This document shows, in pieces, positions 1 to 7,687 of a stretch of DNA of 17,769 bases. Numbering within the stretch: the first letter of the stretch is position 1; each line of letters starts with the position of its first letter. The translations under genes were made by a program, and so were the position numbers. Under the pieces are notes generated by a model. The model was not told the DNA's origin and made no database searches. It saw nothing but the letters and a program-made list of their open reading frames with translations. Origin of the DNA: Kiritimatiellia bacterium (lineage in GTDB: Bacteria > Verrucomicrobiota > Kiritimatiellia > SLAD01); the NCBI GenBank assembly GCA_007127595.1, contig SKZA01000174.1, positions 1 to 17,769 of the forward strand, given 5' to 3'.

Positions 1-438
1 GAGGACGATAATAGTTTCTGCGATCTACTGAAGGCTTCTCCGCATGCAATCGGATCAGCGGACTTCCTTGAGCAGGTCCTGGGTATCTATGAGGTGCTTG
101 CAGCGACGCAATACAAGCGCGAGGATGCGGCGTTGAGACGGTTGGTGCAGCGATTGGAGCCGGACGCGATTATGGAAGTCGTTGAGCGTGTGCTTGGGTT
201 GGAACGCGCGGATTTGATTGCGCGTCGTCGGAACAGTTGGAATCGAGCCATTGCGGTAAGAGTGCTATGTCGATTTGGTGGGTGCAGTCGGCGGGAGGCG
301 GCGCGCCATTTGCAAATGGGAAGTGGCGCGGCTGCCAGCATGCAACTGAAGGCACTGGAAGAAGCGCTCCGCCATGATCGTGCGCTGCGGCATTTGATGC
401 GCGAAGTGGAACTTGAATGCAGTAAACTTATAACTTAA
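1..438 (+). CDS. C-terminal part of a probable REP-associated/IS200-like transposase (5' end outside window)
   Basis: The frame is open from base 1 to the TAA at 436-438, so the gene starts before the window; a GTG at 94 is only an internal codon. The visible 145 residues have no catalytic HUH/Y1 region. They are mostly helical and charged, and end in a helix-turn-helix-like stretch (CSRREAARHLQMGSGAAASM) about 40 residues before the stop. That kind of tail, resembling the DnaA C-terminal helix-turn-helix, is found on REP-associated tyrosine transposases of PVC and related bacteria. These proteins nick and rejoin single-stranded DNA at palindromic repeats. The assignment rests on the tail alone, so a solitary DNA-binding protein is also possible. 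No REP palindrome or IS end is visible downstream. The stop lies 12 bases before the PIG-L gene, which may mean chance proximity rather than an operon. Confidence 0.5.
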   Translation, partial: EDDNSFCDLLKASPHAIGSADFLEQVLGIYEVLAATQYKREDAALRRLVQRLEPDAIMEVVERVLGLERADLIARRRNSWNRAIAVRVLCRFGGCSRREAARHLQMGSGAAASMQLKALEEALRHDRALRHLMREVELECSKLIT

Positions 439-450
439 TCACCGACCCCA

Positions 451-1182
451 ATGTTGGATGTCATTTATCTATCGCCGCATTTGGATGATGCGGTTCTGTC
501 GTGCGGCGGCCAAATGGCCGCACGCGGAAGACGCGGCGAATCCGTATTGCTCTATACGGCGGCGGCGGGCGATCCGCCCGCTGACTTATCGCCGCTCGCC
601 GAATCCCTGCACACACAGTGGGGCCTGCCGCCCGACGCCTCGGCGCGGCGTAAGGAGGACGAGCGCGCATGTGAAATCCTGGGCGTGACGGGAAGATACG
701 GGAATTGGCCGGACGCGCTGTATCGCCGGCATCCAGAGACCGGGGAACCTCTTTATGCCACACTTGAATCCCTTTTTGATACCCCGCACCCGAAAGATGA
801 CGCGGGGCGACTATGGGCGGAGGCCTTTCAGGCGCTGCCTGAAGCCAGGCAGTACGTGGCCCCATTGGCTGTGGGCCGTCATGTCGATCATCAACTGGTT
901 CGCCGCGCGGCGGAAGAGATCTTCGGATCGGCGCTTCAGTACTACGAAGACTATCCGTATTGCGGCAAGCGCCTGGCATTGATGTCTTATCGACTGCGGC
1001 CCTGGCGGTGGCGCGCGGAAATCGTGCCCTTGAGCGACGAAGATGTCGACGCCCGTTGCCGTGCCGTTGCGGCGTATGAATCGCAGGTCGACATGTTGTT
1101 CGGCGGCCGCGAAAAAATGGAGCCCAAGATACGCGGTTACGTGCGTCGCGTAGGCGGCGAACGCATCTGGCAACGACGTTAA
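451..1182 (+). CDS. PIG-L (LmbE-like) family N-acetyl-sugar deacetylase
   Basis: A 243-residue protein of typical PIG-L length. The family consists of zinc-dependent deacetylases that remove acetyl groups from GlcNAc-containing substrates (GlcNAc-PI, mycothiol and bacillithiol precursors, glycan residues). The first motif is PHLDDAVLSCGG at residues 9-20: by comparison with MshB, H10 and D13 are zinc ligands and D12 the general base. The second is RHVDHQ, with H147 as third zinc ligand. There is no signal peptide or membrane segment, so it should act in the cytoplasm. The ATG at 451 puts the first motif at the usual place near the N-terminus; no clear Shine-Dalgarno precedes it. It converges on the flippase gene with 32 bases between stops. 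In a surface-glycan locus, de-N-acetylation of a sugar precursor is the likely job; the exact substrate cannot be read from sequence. Confidence 0.88.
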   Translation: MLDVIYLSPHLDDAVLSCGGQMAARGRRGESVLLYTAAAGDPPADLSPLAESLHTQWGLPPDASARRKEDERACEILGVTGRYGNWPDALYRRHPETGEPLYATLESLFDTPHPKDDAGRLWAEAFQALPEARQYVAPLAVGRHVDHQLVRRAAEEIFGSALQYYEDYPYCGKRLALMSYRLRPWRWRAEIVPLSDEDVDARCRAVAAYESQVDMLFGGREKMEPKIRGYVRRVGGERIWQRR

Positions 1183-1214
1183 TCCCGTGAAAACGGTTCC
1201 TGGTGAATCGGCTC

Positions 1215-2741
1215 TTACGGTTCCGGCGGGGCCTGCATCGATTCCTTGATGTGGAGTACGTCGGATTTGCGAATCAGTCCCAAACCGAACATCGCCGCCA
1301 GACTGATCAGGCCGCCCGCCAGAAGGGCGGGGATCGGGCGGTCGCCCAGCGCGGCCATGGCGACGTGCCAGCCTGCTGCGGACACGACGATAAAAACGAT
1401 CAGTCTATAGGGGCGCAGTTCCGGCCAGTTGATCCAGCGGAAGAAGCGGACGCGTCCGCCAAGATAGATCGCCAACACCCCATACGCTAGACAGCCCGCC
1501 AGCGCCACACCGCGCTCGGCCAGATGCGGGGTCAGTATAAGTGCCAGAACGAGGTGCAGGCCGGCCGCACACAGGGTCCCGACACCCACCACGCCGCCTC
1601 GATCCACGGCCATCAAGGTCCGGCCCGTAACGATGACCATGAGATAGAGCAGCGGCAACGGCGCCACCCACCGCATGATATAGGCCGCGTCGGCGAATTT
1701 CGGATCGCTGAGCAGGAGTATGATCGGCAGTCCCGCAAACCACAGAGCCAATACGATCGGCGCGCTGAGGACGAGCCCGTAGCGCAACAACATGGTGAAC
1801 GATTTGCGTAACGATTCGTTGGAGACCAGCGCATTGAAATCCGTTGAAGCGACGCGATTGCGCGCCTTGTAGAACTCGGTGATCAACAAGTCGAGCATGG
1901 ACGTGCCTGTCGCAACGCCCACCCACGCGATATTGAAGCACAGCGTGAAATTGGCCACGGCCTCGAGATCCGTAAAGGCGAGCAGCACGTATCGGTCCTG
2001 TACCTGGAATATCCATTCGCCCATGATCATGGGGAGGAGGGGAATGCCGAATGTCAGTATCTGGCGCAACAAATCGCGCGAGGGCGCGTAACGCAAAAGT
2101 TCCCGCGTGCGGACATACACCTGCGAGACAACGACGCTCAATGCCAACCACGCCACCCACAACCAGAGCATGAAGCTTACGGTGAGATCGATAAACCACA
2201 TGAAGCCGAGAATGGGCAGGAACCACGCATCCGCATAGAGCAGCATCAATAGGCGTGATTGAGCGTATTGCGAGCGGCTCATGAGGAAGAAGACCAATTG
2301 GATCAGGTGCACCGTGAGCACGAGGATCAGGGCGGCGGCGATCAGGTCGGTCGTCCGCAATCCCAGTTTTTCCGGTTGCCACGCCACGAGTATGCATACG
2401 CCGACCACGCCGATAACGCCGGCGAGAATCCCGAAATACGTGGCGACGGTGCGCAAGGTTCTGAATTGGTAGGTGGCGTCGCGGCCCGGTAGTTTGCGCA
2501 ACATAAATTCCAGACTGCCGAGGGATGAGATGAGCGTAATGAACGATACCGTGAGCATGATCAACGTGAGCAGCCCGTAATCCTCTTTTGTGAGGAGGGA
2601 AGTGAGCAGTTTGATCCGGACCGGCGCGATCAATAGGCGGATGGCCACATAGCCGAAACTTGCGAAGAGGACATTGAACAGGACACGCCGGAACCGTGAC
2701 GACCCGGGGGCCGGAGCCTCGGATGGGCGGGATGCAATCAC
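1215..2741 (-). CDS. Oligosaccharide flippase / polysaccharide biosynthesis membrane protein (Wzx-like)
   Basis: A polytopic membrane protein of about 508 residues with roughly 12-14 hydrophobic segments and short polar loops, as in the MOP/MATE-like Polysacc_synt families that flip lipid-linked oligosaccharides across the inner membrane. The N-terminus has the basic stretch followed by a first helix and the KEDYGLLTL type of loop common in these proteins. The start chosen is the GTG at 2741-2739, not the upstream in-frame ATG at 2831. The GTG overlaps the stop of the epimerase gene as GTGA, a classic translational-coupling arrangement. The extra 30 residues from 2831 would be a polar, Arg-rich stretch inside the epimerase gene. 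It is probably cotranscribed with the epimerase and moves a precursor made by the locus. Wzx sequences are too divergent to predict the sugar. Confidence 0.88.
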   Translation of the reverse strand: MIASRPSEAPAPGSSRFRRVLFNVLFASFGYVAIRLLIAPVRIKLLTSLLTKEDYGLLTLIMLTVSFITLISSLGSLEFMLRKLPGRDATYQFRTLRTVATYFGILAGVIGVVGVCILVAWQPEKLGLRTTDLIAAALILVLTVHLIQLVFFLMSRSQYAQSRLLMLLYADAWFLPILGFMWFIDLTVSFMLWLWVAWLALSVVVSQVYVRTRELLRYAPSRDLLRQILTFGIPLLPMIMGEWIFQVQDRYVLLAFTDLEAVANFTLCFNIAWVGVATGTSMLDLLITEFYKARNRVASTDFNALVSNESLRKSFTMLLRYGLVLSAPIVLALWFAGLPIILLLSDPKFADAAYIMRWVAPLPLLYLMVIVTGRTLMAVDRGGVVGVGTLCAAGLHLVLALILTPHLAERGVALAGCLAYGVLAIYLGGRVRFFRWINWPELRPYRLIVFIVVSAAGWHVAMAALGDRPIPALLAGGLISLAAMFGLGLIRKSDVLHIKESMQAPPEP

Positions 2742-3661
2742 GAAGATTTCGCAGTTGCGGTGGGACCGGCCTCGCGCTGCCAGGCAATCGTCGCCAGCAG
2801 CCCCTCGTCTAGCGAGGTCCGGGGCCGCCACCCGGTCAGGGCTTCCGTTGCGGCGACATCCGCGGCGCGCACCTGTTCCATCGGGCGATCCGCCGCCGCG
2901 TCGAAATGCAGGGGCGCCCGGGCATCCATGAGTCGGGCGATTCGTTCGACCACCTCGCGCACCGTGGCGAGTTGCCCCGTCCCGATATCCACCGTTTGTC
3001 CGGCTGCCGCGTCGGCCTGCGCCAATTGCGTGAGGCCTTCCACCACGTCTTGGACGTAGATCCAGTCCACCGGACGGACGCCGCTACTCATTTTCGGGGT
3101 TTCTTCCCGGAGCAACGAGTTGATGACGTAGGGAATCAGTTTGTTCTGATCCTTTTGGTCAGGTCCATAGACCATAAAAACGCGCGCGATCACAGCCGGG
3201 AACTGATACAGCGCATGGAACATGCGCGCATAGGCGGTCGCGGCCGCCTTGGCCGCGGCATAGGGGGAGGAGGGGGGCGCACGCACTTCGTCCGGCTCTT
3301 CGAGCGAACCGGTCACAATGAAGCGCTTGCAATCGTGTTGCGCCGCCGCCTCCATGAGGTAAACCGTGCTCGCCAGATTCGCGTCAAACGTCGGGCGTAC
3401 CAGCGAGATATCGCGGCTGCCCTTCACGCAACTGGCCAGATGGAAAATCACTTCGGGCTTTTCGCGTTCGATCAATTCCCGCACTGCTTGCGGGTCGGAG
3501 AGGTCTGCGTTGATGGGCGAAACGTCCTGCGGCAGAAAGTCCGGATGCTGTCGGCTGACGCCGACGACCCGGCGGCCGGTCGCCGTTACGTACCGGCATA
3601 AATGGCGTCCGATGAAACCCGAGGCGCCGGTTACCAGAATGCGTTCGAAATTCAGTTCCAT
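2738..3661 (-). CDS. NAD-dependent epimerase/dehydratase (extended SDR, nucleotide-sugar type)
   Basis: A 307-residue protein, the usual length of extended short-chain dehydrogenases acting on nucleotide sugars. Residues 8-18 carry the Rossmann motif ILVTGASGFIG (GxxGxxG). The catalytic Ser/Thr lies in IVTGSLEE (S119) and the YxxxK pair is Y134/K138 in SSPYAAAK. The later VYGPDQ and VDWIYVQDVV stretches are typical of UDP-glucose 4-epimerase, dTDP-sugar and GDP-mannose-modifying enzymes. It should interconvert or dehydrate/reduce a nucleotide sugar in the cytoplasm for glycan assembly; substrate and exact reaction are not resolved. The ATG at 3661 gives a short lead into the first beta strand, as expected. 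Its stop overlaps the flippase start by four bases (GTGA). It is divergent from the family 2 glycosyltransferase gene across a 124-bp region. Confidence 0.87.
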   Translation of the reverse strand: MELNFERILVTGASGFIGRHLCRYVTATGRRVVGVSRQHPDFLPQDVSPINADLSDPQAVRELIEREKPEVIFHLASCVKGSRDISLVRPTFDANLASTVYLMEAAAQHDCKRFIVTGSLEEPDEVRAPPSSPYAAAKAAATAYARMFHALYQFPAVIARVFMVYGPDQKDQNKLIPYVINSLLREETPKMSSGVRPVDWIYVQDVVEGLTQLAQADAAAGQTVDIGTGQLATVREVVERIARLMDARAPLHFDAAADRPMEQVRAADVAATEALTGWRPRTSLDEGLLATIAWQREAGPTATAKSS

Positions 3662-3692
3662 GTCGGTTCGGTATAGGTTTCGAGCGTGTCGG

Positions 3693-3705
3693 GCGCACTA
3701 TGCGC
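3693..3705. promoter_or_regulatory. Short inverted repeat in the divergent intergenic region
   Basis: The 124 bases between the divergent epimerase and glycosyltransferase starts (3662-3785) hold the perfect inverted repeat GCGCA-CTA-TGCGC. A second palindrome, ATCATGAT, follows at 3716-3723. This is the only region where both operons can have promoters. No -35/-10 pair close to consensus was found for either direction. An operator role is inference from position and symmetry only; 5-bp arms can occur by chance in GC-rich DNA. Confidence 0.2.
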
Positions 3706-3765
3706 TTGCTCAACGATCATGATTCCTGTACGTGCATGGAGAGTATGAAACTGACGAGCGAATTC

Positions 3766-3776
3766 AAGAAGGAAAG
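3766..3776 (+). promoter_or_regulatory. Ribosome binding site deciding the glycosyltransferase start
   Basis: The purine-rich AAGAAGGAAAG ends nine bases before the ATG at 3786. It supports that ATG over the upstream in-frame GTG at 3732, whose 18 extra codons would encode a polar stretch containing this site. Confidence 0.6.
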
Positions 3777-3785
3777 CGTCGCTTC

Positions 3786-4793
3786 ATGAAGCTTGTGGTG
3801 CAGTTGCCCGCCTTGAACGAAGAGACGACCATCGCCTCCGTGATACGCGCCATCCCGCGCGATATCGAGGGCGTTGATGAAGTGGCCGTGGTCGTAGTGA
3901 ATGACGGATCGACCGATCGCACCGCCGAACTGGCGCGTGAGGCCGGGGCGATCGTTCTGACACATGAAACCAGTCGCGGGGTCGGTTCGGCGTTTCGTAC
4001 GGGCCTCCGACAATCGACGGAGCTTGACGCGGACATCGTTGTCACCATCGATGCGGACGGCCAGTTCAATCCCGAAGATATTCGTACGGTTGTGGCGCCG
4101 ATCCTGAAAGGAGAAGCGGAATTTGTGACGGCCTCACGTTTCATCGATCCGTCGCTCGAACCCGAAATGCCGAAGGCCAAGCGTTGGGGCAATGATTTCA
4201 TGGCGCGTTGGGTCAGCTCGATGGTGAAGAAGCGGTTTCATGACGTTTCGTGCGGGTTTCGCGCCTATGCCAAGGAAGCTTATCTCCGGCTTATTCTGTT
4301 GGGCGATTTTACCTACACACATGAGGTCTTCTTGACGCTCGCCTTTTCGGGTGTGCGAATCAAGGAGGTGCCCGTGCGCGTACGTGGCGTACGCGAGCAC
4401 GGCGAGAGCCGGGTGGCCAATAACCTGTTCCATTATGGATGGCGTACCGCTTCCATTATTCTCAAGACTTACCGGGACTACCGACCGCTCGGCTTCTTCA
4501 GCAAGATTGCGATGGCATTCAGCGCGGTCGGCTTAAGTCTCTTGATTTTTCTTGGTTGGTTTTGGGCGACGACGGGCGGTTTCTCTCCTCATAAATGGGC
4601 GGGTTTCACGGGCGGATTTCTTCTGGCAATGGGTGTTTTCTTTTTCATTATCGGAATTGTCGCGGAAATGCTCGACCGCATCCGGGTTTCCGCCGATGAA
4701 GCCCTCTTTCGCGTGCGGCGCCTGGAGTCGATGATGCGCCGATCGAACTCATGCGCCCCGAGCGCTCAGCCGGGGGACGAGCGGGCTTCTTGA
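3786..4793 (+). CDS. Glycosyltransferase family 2, polyprenyl-phosphate sugar synthase-like (DPM1/GtrB type)
   Basis: A 335-residue protein with an N-terminal GT-A domain and two C-terminal membrane helices. The GT2 signatures are LPALNEETT near residues 6-14, VNDGSTDRT with D40, and the DXD motif D89-A-D91 in TIDADGQF, which binds metal and nucleotide sugar. Hydrophobic segments at about residues 240-262 and 272-296 anchor it in the inner membrane. This layout matches dolichol/undecaprenyl-phosphate mannose or glucose synthases, which load one sugar onto a lipid carrier on the cytoplasmic face. Such lipid-linked sugars are the donors for GT-C enzymes, and one is encoded two bases downstream, so a donor-maker/donor-user pairing is a reasonable inference. 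The start at 3786 was chosen because a purine-rich site precedes it and MKLVVQLPALNEE is a standard GT2 beginning. Confidence 0.88.
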   Translation: MKLVVQLPALNEETTIASVIRAIPRDIEGVDEVAVVVVNDGSTDRTAELAREAGAIVLTHETSRGVGSAFRTGLRQSTELDADIVVTIDADGQFNPEDIRTVVAPILKGEAEFVTASRFIDPSLEPEMPKAKRWGNDFMARWVSSMVKKRFHDVSCGFRAYAKEAYLRLILLGDFTYTHEVFLTLAFSGVRIKEVPVRVRGVREHGESRVANNLFHYGWRTASIILKTYRDYRPLGFFSKIAMAFSAVGLSLLIFLGWFWATTGGFSPHKWAGFTGGFLLAMGVFFFIIGIVAEMLDRIRVSADEALFRVRRLESMMRRSNSCAPSAQPGDERAS

Positions 4794-4795
4794 CG

Positions 4796-6916
4796 ATGAA
4801 CGACGTCTTCAACGGGATGCCGGGGGGCGTGGCAGGCTATGCCCTCTTATGCATGCGTGTGGTGTCGGTCGGCTGGTTGTGGGCGCCGCCCCCGAGGAAA
4901 GGTGCGGGGGATGACGACGATTTCTGGCGTCAAATGGGACGCATTGTCGTGTGGGGCTTGCTCCTCAACCTGCTGCCCGCCCTGATGTTGGCCGCCTTCC
5001 ACTCATGGACGCCCGCGGCGGATTGGGCGATGTGGTGTCTCGTGCTGGGCGTCGGTTTGATTCGCTTCTGCCGCCGCAACGTGCCGCATCGTCTCAACCT
5101 GCGCATTCCTGCCATGGGGTTCGCGGCCTTATGGTTGGCGGGCTTGGTCCTGATCGTGATGCCGCCCCGCTCCGAATGGCTTGCTGGCGGATGGGATCCG
5201 GGCATCTACGTGAACAACGCGCTGGCGATTTCCCGCGATGCCGGTGTTGGGGGCCGGCCCGAAACAGTGTACACGCATCTATCGCATGAGGAACGACTCC
5301 TTTTCATGCGGATTGACGGCCGCTATCATGAAGCGTTCCCTGCCACGCCGGTACGGATGGATGACGGCTCCATGCCTCTCTACTTCTTCCACTTGACCCC
5401 CATGTGCGGGGCGCTCTTCCATCGCATGGGCGGAATGGACTTGCTGTACCGGATGCCTGGACTGCTGGCCATATGGGGCTTGTTCCCGGCCTTGGCCCTG
5501 TTTGGCGCGTTGGGGTTCGGCGCCCGTCTACGCTGGGTCGGGCTCGGTTGCATGCTGCTGTCGGCGATATGGTGGTATCATCAGGCGATCCCGACTTCGG
5601 AAATGCTCTATCTGTTTCTTTTGTTGGGGGGCGTGCTCTTGTATATCCAGTCCGTCCGCGATGAATCAACTCATCCGTGGGGGCCTGCTCTTGTGTGTTT
5701 TGCCGCCACGGTCAATCATATGAACGCTGCTGTTTTGTTGGGGTTCATGCTGCTCTTCGCCTCGGCGCTGGAATCGGCCGGCCAAATGGCGGGGCGCGGG
5801 CGTCGCGCGATCGGATGCTTCGCCGCCTTGATTTTGGCTGTCGGCTGGAACCTGCTATTTGCAGAAATGACGATTCTGCGGTTGGAGGAGAAGGACCAGA
5901 TCCTGCGCGTGGTCCTGCCGGTCCTGGCGGCATGTGCGGGAGGGGCGTTATTGCTGGCGCGATTTTCTGTACCCCTACGCTGGGGCGAGTCGGCGATGCG
6001 TTTGATGGGTGTGGCCGGAGTCCTGGCGGGTGCGGTGATGATCCTGGCTGGTTTGGGCATGAGTACCGAATGGACAAGGCCATGGATGATTCGGACGCTC
6101 GGCAACCTTCCGCTCATGGGTTCCGTGCTCGAAGGCTTCATGCGCATCGTTCCGTTTCAAGGCGCCGGAAACATCGTGTGGGCCGGCATGGGCTTGATCT
6201 GGTTGGGTAAGGACCGTAGCCGTTCCCGACTGGCTTTGCGGGCCGTGACCCTTGCGTTGGGCGGAGTCCTGTTGGCTCTTCTCATCGCACCAGGCATCGC
6301 GGCGCTCTATCCGTGGGCCTTGCGGCGTTACGTCATGTTTCTTGTCCCTTTTCTGGCGTTGACGCAGACATTTGCCATCTTGCGCCTGACGGAGAACGGG
6401 CCGTTCGGGAAGGATAAGCGTTCCTGGTTGGCGGCGGTGGTGGTACTGGCGGGGATCCTGCACGGGGCAACCGTCAGTCTATCCGCAATGCGCGTCGGGG
6501 ACTATCGCGGACTGGGCGCCATCGTTCGGATACTGGATGACGTGGTTCAGCCGGATGACCTGATTGTGGCCGACGATCCGCGCTGGGGCACGCCGCTGCT
6601 TTTGGCGGGCGGGCGGGAGGTCGTCAATGGGCGTTTGCTGTGGAGACGGTCGGATCCTGAAGATCATCGGGCGTATATGGCGGTGCTACAACGGCTGCAG
6701 CGCGAGCAGGACCGCCGGATTCTCTGGCTGACCAGCACGGAGCGTGGGATGGAGATCTATCCGGTCATCGTAAGCGGGCATGTGGAGCCTGTATTCGAGG
6801 TCCGCTATTCGTATTTCACGGTGAATCACAGCAGCCGTGCCCGCTTCTATCAGCAAAAGGAACATAACCGTGTGTTTCGTTATTATATATGGGACGGCGA
6901 GTTTGAGCTGCCTTGA
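4796..6916 (+). CDS. Polytopic membrane glycosyltransferase, GT-C fold (ArnT/PMT-like)
   Basis: About 706 residues with many hydrophobic segments through roughly residue 560, then a soluble C-terminal part. The sequence GGWDPGIYVNNA, with Asp134 in the first large outer loop, matches the position of the catalytic acidic residue in GT39/GT-C enzymes, which transfer sugars from polyprenyl-phosphate donors on the outer face of the inner membrane. The C-terminal 140 residues (DDLIVADDPRWGTPLLLAGG onward) resemble the extracytoplasmic tail of other GT-C proteins. The ATG at 4796 lies two bases after the preceding stop and was preferred to the ATG at 4751, which is inside the previous gene and adds a polar Arg/Gly-rich leader; this choice is moderately certain. 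It is probably translated together with the GT2 gene. Donor and acceptor are unknown. Confidence 0.78.
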   Translation: MNDVFNGMPGGVAGYALLCMRVVSVGWLWAPPPRKGAGDDDDFWRQMGRIVVWGLLLNLLPALMLAAFHSWTPAADWAMWCLVLGVGLIRFCRRNVPHRLNLRIPAMGFAALWLAGLVLIVMPPRSEWLAGGWDPGIYVNNALAISRDAGVGGRPETVYTHLSHEERLLFMRIDGRYHEAFPATPVRMDDGSMPLYFFHLTPMCGALFHRMGGMDLLYRMPGLLAIWGLFPALALFGALGFGARLRWVGLGCMLLSAIWWYHQAIPTSEMLYLFLLLGGVLLYIQSVRDESTHPWGPALVCFAATVNHMNAAVLLGFMLLFASALESAGQMAGRGRRAIGCFAALILAVGWNLLFAEMTILRLEEKDQILRVVLPVLAACAGGALLLARFSVPLRWGESAMRLMGVAGVLAGAVMILAGLGMSTEWTRPWMIRTLGNLPLMGSVLEGFMRIVPFQGAGNIVWAGMGLIWLGKDRSRSRLALRAVTLALGGVLLALLIAPGIAALYPWALRRYVMFLVPFLALTQTFAILRLTENGPFGKDKRSWLAAVVVLAGILHGATVSLSAMRVGDYRGLGAIVRILDDVVQPDDLIVADDPRWGTPLLLAGGREVVNGRLLWRRSDPEDHRAYMAVLQRLQREQDRRILWLTSTERGMEIYPVIVSGHVEPVFEVRYSYFTVNHSSRARFYQQKEHNRVFRYYIWDGEFELP

Positions 6917-6942
6917 CAGTACGTCAGAATAATTGTTGTATT
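6913..6942 (+). promoter_or_regulatory. Candidate sigma-70-type promoter for the VTC-DUF4956-CotH unit
   Basis: An exact TTGACA lies at 6913-6918, overlapping the TGA of the previous gene. At an 18-base spacing TGTATT (6937-6942) matches four of six -10 positions; at 17 bases TTGTAT (6936-6941) matches three. The stretch 6919-6945 is markedly AT-rich against its GC-rich surroundings. A start site near 6949 would leave a leader of about 40 bases before the ATG at 6988. It would also exclude the TTG at 6913 as start codon on that transcript. The -35 is strong and the -10 weak, so this is a candidate only. Confidence 0.45.
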
Positions 6943-6987
6943 TTGCAGGTAACGACTCCGGTTAAGACAACCCCCCTCTTGAGTTCG

Positions 6988-7683
6988 ATGGCCACGCTAT
7001 CCAAGGAACGAAAGTTTATTGCGCCTGCGATGAAGGCCCCGCTTGCCCTCGACCTGGTGCGCCACTATTGCATGCCCGACGCCCGGTTTCCGGTGGGGCG
7101 CATTGCCAGCATTTACTATGACTCGCCGCGCCTTCTGGCCTATCGGGATAAAATCGAGGGCGACAATCTAAAGAAGAAGGTTCGGGTTCGATGGTACGCG
7201 CAGCCGGACCAAGCCACGTCGAGCGACCGGGTAGCCGCGTTCATCGAGTGTAAACATCGCTTGGGCAGTTGCCGTTTCAAACATCGCACCTCCCTCACGC
7301 TCGATTATTCCACGCTGGATCGCGCGCCGCTGGATGATCCTTTCTTTGCGACGCTTCCTTCGCAGGTGCGCGATTGGAACGACGATGTGTTGCCTTTGGA
7401 CTTGCTCCCCGTGGTATGCATTCGCTACGAGCGTCGCCGATTTTACTGTCCGCGCACGGATACGCGGGTGGCGCTGGACACCGCAATCCATGTGGACCGT
7501 GTGAATCGTAACCTGGTCCCCAATGCGAATGTGCCGGCAATCGATCTCGTGGTCTGCGAGTTCAAGGACGCGGGACAACATGATTTGCCGTGGGTCCATA
7601 CCCTTTGTAAGGCGGGCTTCCGCTTGAAGAGTTTCTCTAAATACGGCACCAGTGTGGAAAGATTACTTAACGGAGGACTGTGA
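6988..7683 (+). CDS. VTC domain-containing protein (polyphosphate polymerase family)
   Basis: A 231-residue soluble protein consisting almost entirely of a VTC domain. This is the triphosphate-tunnel fold that in yeast Vtc4 makes polyphosphate from ATP at the membrane. Family hallmarks appear in order: KERKFI near residues 6-11; YYDSP followed by YRDKI; KKKVRVRWY with the basic K-x-R-x-R ladder; FIECKHR; IRYERRRFY; VVCEFKDA; and the terminal SFSKYGTSVER. The basic and acidic residues expected to line the tunnel and bind phosphate and metal therefore look intact. The ATG at 6988 was chosen over the TTG at 6913 because the family begins shortly before the K-R-K motif and a promoter-like sequence overlaps the upstream region. 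Its stop is four bases before the DUF4956 gene. VTC, DUF4956 and CotH genes are recurrent neighbours in bacteria; what the trio makes is not established to my knowledge. Confidence 0.88.
   Translation: MATLSKERKFIAPAMKAPLALDLVRHYCMPDARFPVGRIASIYYDSPRLLAYRDKIEGDNLKKKVRVRWYAQPDQATSSDRVAAFIECKHRLGSCRFKHRTSLTLDYSTLDRAPLDDPFFATLPSQVRDWNDDVLPLDLLPVVCIRYERRRFYCPRTDTRVALDTAIHVDRVNRNLVPNANVPAIDLVVCEFKDAGQHDLPWVHTLCKAGFRLKSFSKYGTSVERLLNGGL
7672..7676 (+). promoter_or_regulatory. Shine-Dalgarno GGAGG for the DUF4956 gene
   Basis: GGAGG lies inside the last codons of the VTC gene, 11 bases before the ATG at 7688. It supports that start rather than the in-frame GTG at 7652, which would lie upstream of the site, and suggests translational coupling with the VTC gene. 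Confidence 0.6.
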
Positions 7684-7687
7684 TCCC

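Noticed and set aside
404..440. AT-rich patch with TATAAC (429-434) just before the PIG-L gene, possibly a -10 box
   Set aside because: No acceptable -35 at 16-18 bases; TTGAAT at 413-418 is only ten bases away. Transcription would also start within about ten bases of the ATG.
461..979. Long open frame on the minus strand across the PIG-L gene
   Set aside because: Its translation is Arg/Pro-rich with no domain, and it is antisense to a gene with clear PIG-L motifs; a GC-rich shadow frame.
1185..1196. CCGT-GAAA-ACGG hairpin between the convergent PIG-L and flippase genes
   Set aside because: The stem is only four base pairs and no T-run follows on either strand, so it is too weak to call a terminator.
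1405..2787. A 460-codon minus-strand frame overlapping the flippase gene
   Set aside because: The product is His/Arg/Gly-rich without hydrophobic segments or motifs, whereas the flippase frame has a coherent membrane pattern; a shadow of GC-rich codons.
2906..3601. A 231-codon plus-strand frame across the epimerase gene
   Set aside because: Antisense to an SDR with complete cofactor and catalytic motifs; the composition is His/Arg/Gly-rich and typical of a shadow.
3662..3785. Promoter pairs for the divergent genes, such as TTGCTC (3706-3711) or TATGAA (3744-3749)
   Set aside because: No combination gives a good -35 and -10 at 16-18 base spacing in either direction, so no promoter is called here although one must exist.
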